Below, piece after piece: positions 5,469 to 6,341 of a DNA stretch of 6,341 bases. This DNA comes from Anaeromassilibacillus stercoravium (GTDB taxonomy: Bacteria; Bacillota; Clostridia; Oscillospirales; Acutalibacteraceae). The DNA is taken from the NCBI GenBank assembly GCA_019118845.1, contig DWYE01000057.1:1-6341 (forward strand), in the 5' to 3' direction. The position numbers and the translations under genes are program-made. The notes under the pieces are model-generated. The model was not told where the DNA came from and made no database searches. It saw only the letters and a list, made by a program, of their open reading frames with translations. The stretch's first letter is position 1, and the number at the start of each line of letters is the position of its first letter.

Positions 5469-5513
5469 AAAAAAGCCTCTACCCACATCTTTTTTGACAT
5501 GGATAGAGGCTTT
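5469..5513 (-). terminator. Intrinsic terminator of the P-type ATPase gene
   Basis: Arms AAAGCCTCTA (5472-5481) and TAGAGGCTTT (5504-5513) form the outer stem. In minus-strand RNA the inner bases also pair through U-G wobbles up to an A6 loop, while in plus-strand RNA these are A-C mismatches. The minus-strand stem is followed by a T6 run (complement of 5469-5474). Orientation and its place about 50 bases past the ATPase stop codon assign it to that gene. Confidence 0.93.
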
Positions 5514-5560
5514 CGAACATCTTATGCGCAGAAGGTTCTCTGGGCGGGAAACGCAGGCGT

Positions 5561-6341
5561 TTAGCCCTTTTTCACCAGGTCACGGATGACTTTGAAAATC
5601 TGGATGCAAACGGTGGGCAGGATGGCAAGCAAAACGATCATGCCAACGTTTGCCAGGGTCAGCGGGGCAACCTGGAACAACGTCTCCAAGAAGGGCAGCA
5701 ATAACACAGCGGCCAACAGCACAATCCCCGCTGCAAACGCCATCAGGGAATATTTGTTGCTGCCAAGGCCCAGACGAAAGATCGACTTCTCTCCCCGGCA
5801 GTTAAACCCGTGGAACAGGCGGGCAAGCGTCAAAGTAGCAAACGCCATCGTCATTGCGAGCGCTGCATTCTGCGTCGAGCCATAGCCAATGTAGAACGCC
5901 GCCATGGTCGCGATGCCAATCAACAGGCCCTGCCCAAAGATTTTCCCCAGAAGGGACCGATTCAAAATGGGTTCCTTGGGATCGCGCGGTTTGCGGTCCA
6001 AAAGGTCCTTGCGGGCAGGCTCCATGCCGATCGCAATCGCGGGGAGGCTGTCGGTCAGTAGGTTGATGAACAGCAGATGCACCGGGGCAAACGGCATCGG
6101 CAGGCCCACAATGGATGCGAAGAGCACGCAGAGGATGGCTGCCATATTGCCGGAAAGCAAAAACTGAATCGCATTTTTGATGTTTTCATAGACATTGCGC
6201 CCATTTAGGACCGCCTTCACAATGGTGGCAAAATTGTCGTCTTCCAAGATCATGGAAGCGGCGTCTTTGCTGACCTCTGTGCCGGTGATCCCCATGGCAA
6301 CGCCGATGTCCGCCTTTTTCAGGGCCGGTGCGTCGTTCACG
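5561..6341 (-). CDS. P-type Ca2+-transporting ATPase (P2 type), C-terminal part, 5'-truncated by window edge
   Basis: This is the membrane end of an ATP-driven cation pump that most likely exports calcium. The first visible codon, GTG at 6338-6340, is the Val of the hinge motif (GDG)VNDAP, so it is an internal residue and not a start. Numbering from it, VNDAPALKKADIG (1-13) ends the phosphorylation domain. Helices M5 to M10 follow near 57-79, 85-105, 130-152, 157-178, 197-217 and 230-250. M6 carries NLLTDSLPA with Asn93, Thr96 and Asp97, matching SERCA calcium ligands Asn796, Thr799 and Asp800. In M5, Asn65 is kept but the SERCA Glu771 position is Ala68. In M8, the Glu908 position is Arg174. 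This resembles single-site pumps such as PMCA and Listeria LMCA1. Family members are usually about 870-900 residues, so roughly 30% is visible. A strong terminator follows. Confidence 0.93.
   Translation of the reverse strand, partial: VNDAPALKKADIGVAMGITGTEVSKDAASMILEDDNFATIVKAVLNGRNVYENIKNAIQFLLSGNMAAILCVLFASIVGLPMPFAPVHLLFINLLTDSLPAIAIGMEPARKDLLDRKPRDPKEPILNRSLLGKIFGQGLLIGIATMAAFYIGYGSTQNAALAMTMAFATLTLARLFHGFNCRGEKSIFRLGLGSNKYSLMAFAAGIVLLAAVLLLPFLETLFQVAPLTLANVGMIVLLAILPTVCIQIFKVIRDLVKKG

Noticed and set aside
6338..6340. GTG at the right edge as the start codon of a 259-residue protein
   Set aside because: The residues VNDAPALKKADIG belong to the middle of every P2-type ATPase, so the codon is an internal Val and the gene continues past the window.
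1..6341. tRNA, rRNA, CRISPR, insertion sequence, phage or toxin-antitoxin content
   Set aside because: I saw no cloverleaf, regular repeat-spacer array, transposase frame, terminal inverted repeats or paired small genes. The spaces between genes are explained by promoters, terminators and AT-rich spacer.

Overview
The window looks like chromosomal DNA of a moderate-GC, low-oxygen Firmicute, most likely a clostridial, Oscillospiraceae/Ruminococcaceae-like spore former. The evidence is strong AGGAGG-type ribosome binding sites, sigma-A-like promoters, a clostridial-style citrate synthase, a SpoIID protein and two small membrane proteins of the kind often left unnamed in that group. Genus and species cannot be read from the sequence.

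Layout, left to right: (1) the minus-strand gene for glyceraldehyde-3-phosphate dehydrogenase (gap), cut by the left edge about 20 residues before its C-terminus; (2) a minus-strand gene for an uncharacterised eight-helix membrane protein; (3) a minus-strand citrate synthase gene with a near-consensus promoter and a textbook intrinsic terminator; (4) the only plus-strand gene, a SpoIID-family peptidoglycan lytic transglycosylase, divergent from citrate synthase; (5) a minus-strand gene for an uncharacterised protein with about five helices, convergent with spoIID and sharing a hairpin terminator with it; (6) the C-terminal third of a P-type Ca2+-ATPase on the minus strand, cut by the right edge inside the hinge motif (GDG)VNDAP.

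Most genes look individually transcribed. I could place a candidate promoter before five of the six and terminators after citrate synthase, after the ATPase and between the convergent pair. No clear terminator separates the eight-helix gene from gap, so read-through there is possible. The recognisable genes are housekeeping (glycolysis, entry of acetyl-CoA into citrate, calcium export) plus one sporulation wall enzyme. Nothing shows that they act as one system.

I found no mobile element, CRISPR array, tRNA, rRNA, phage gene or defence cassette, and no convincing evidence of an undescribed system. The points most worth a second look are a 28-bp dyad across the -35 and spacer of the citrate synthase promoter, the loss of the SERCA site I calcium ligands in the ATPase (Ala and Arg instead of Glu and Glu), a dyad over the gap -10 box, and the two unnamed membrane proteins. 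No gene-free stretch exceeds 300 bases; the longest is the roughly 290-bp divergent region between citrate synthase and spoIID.
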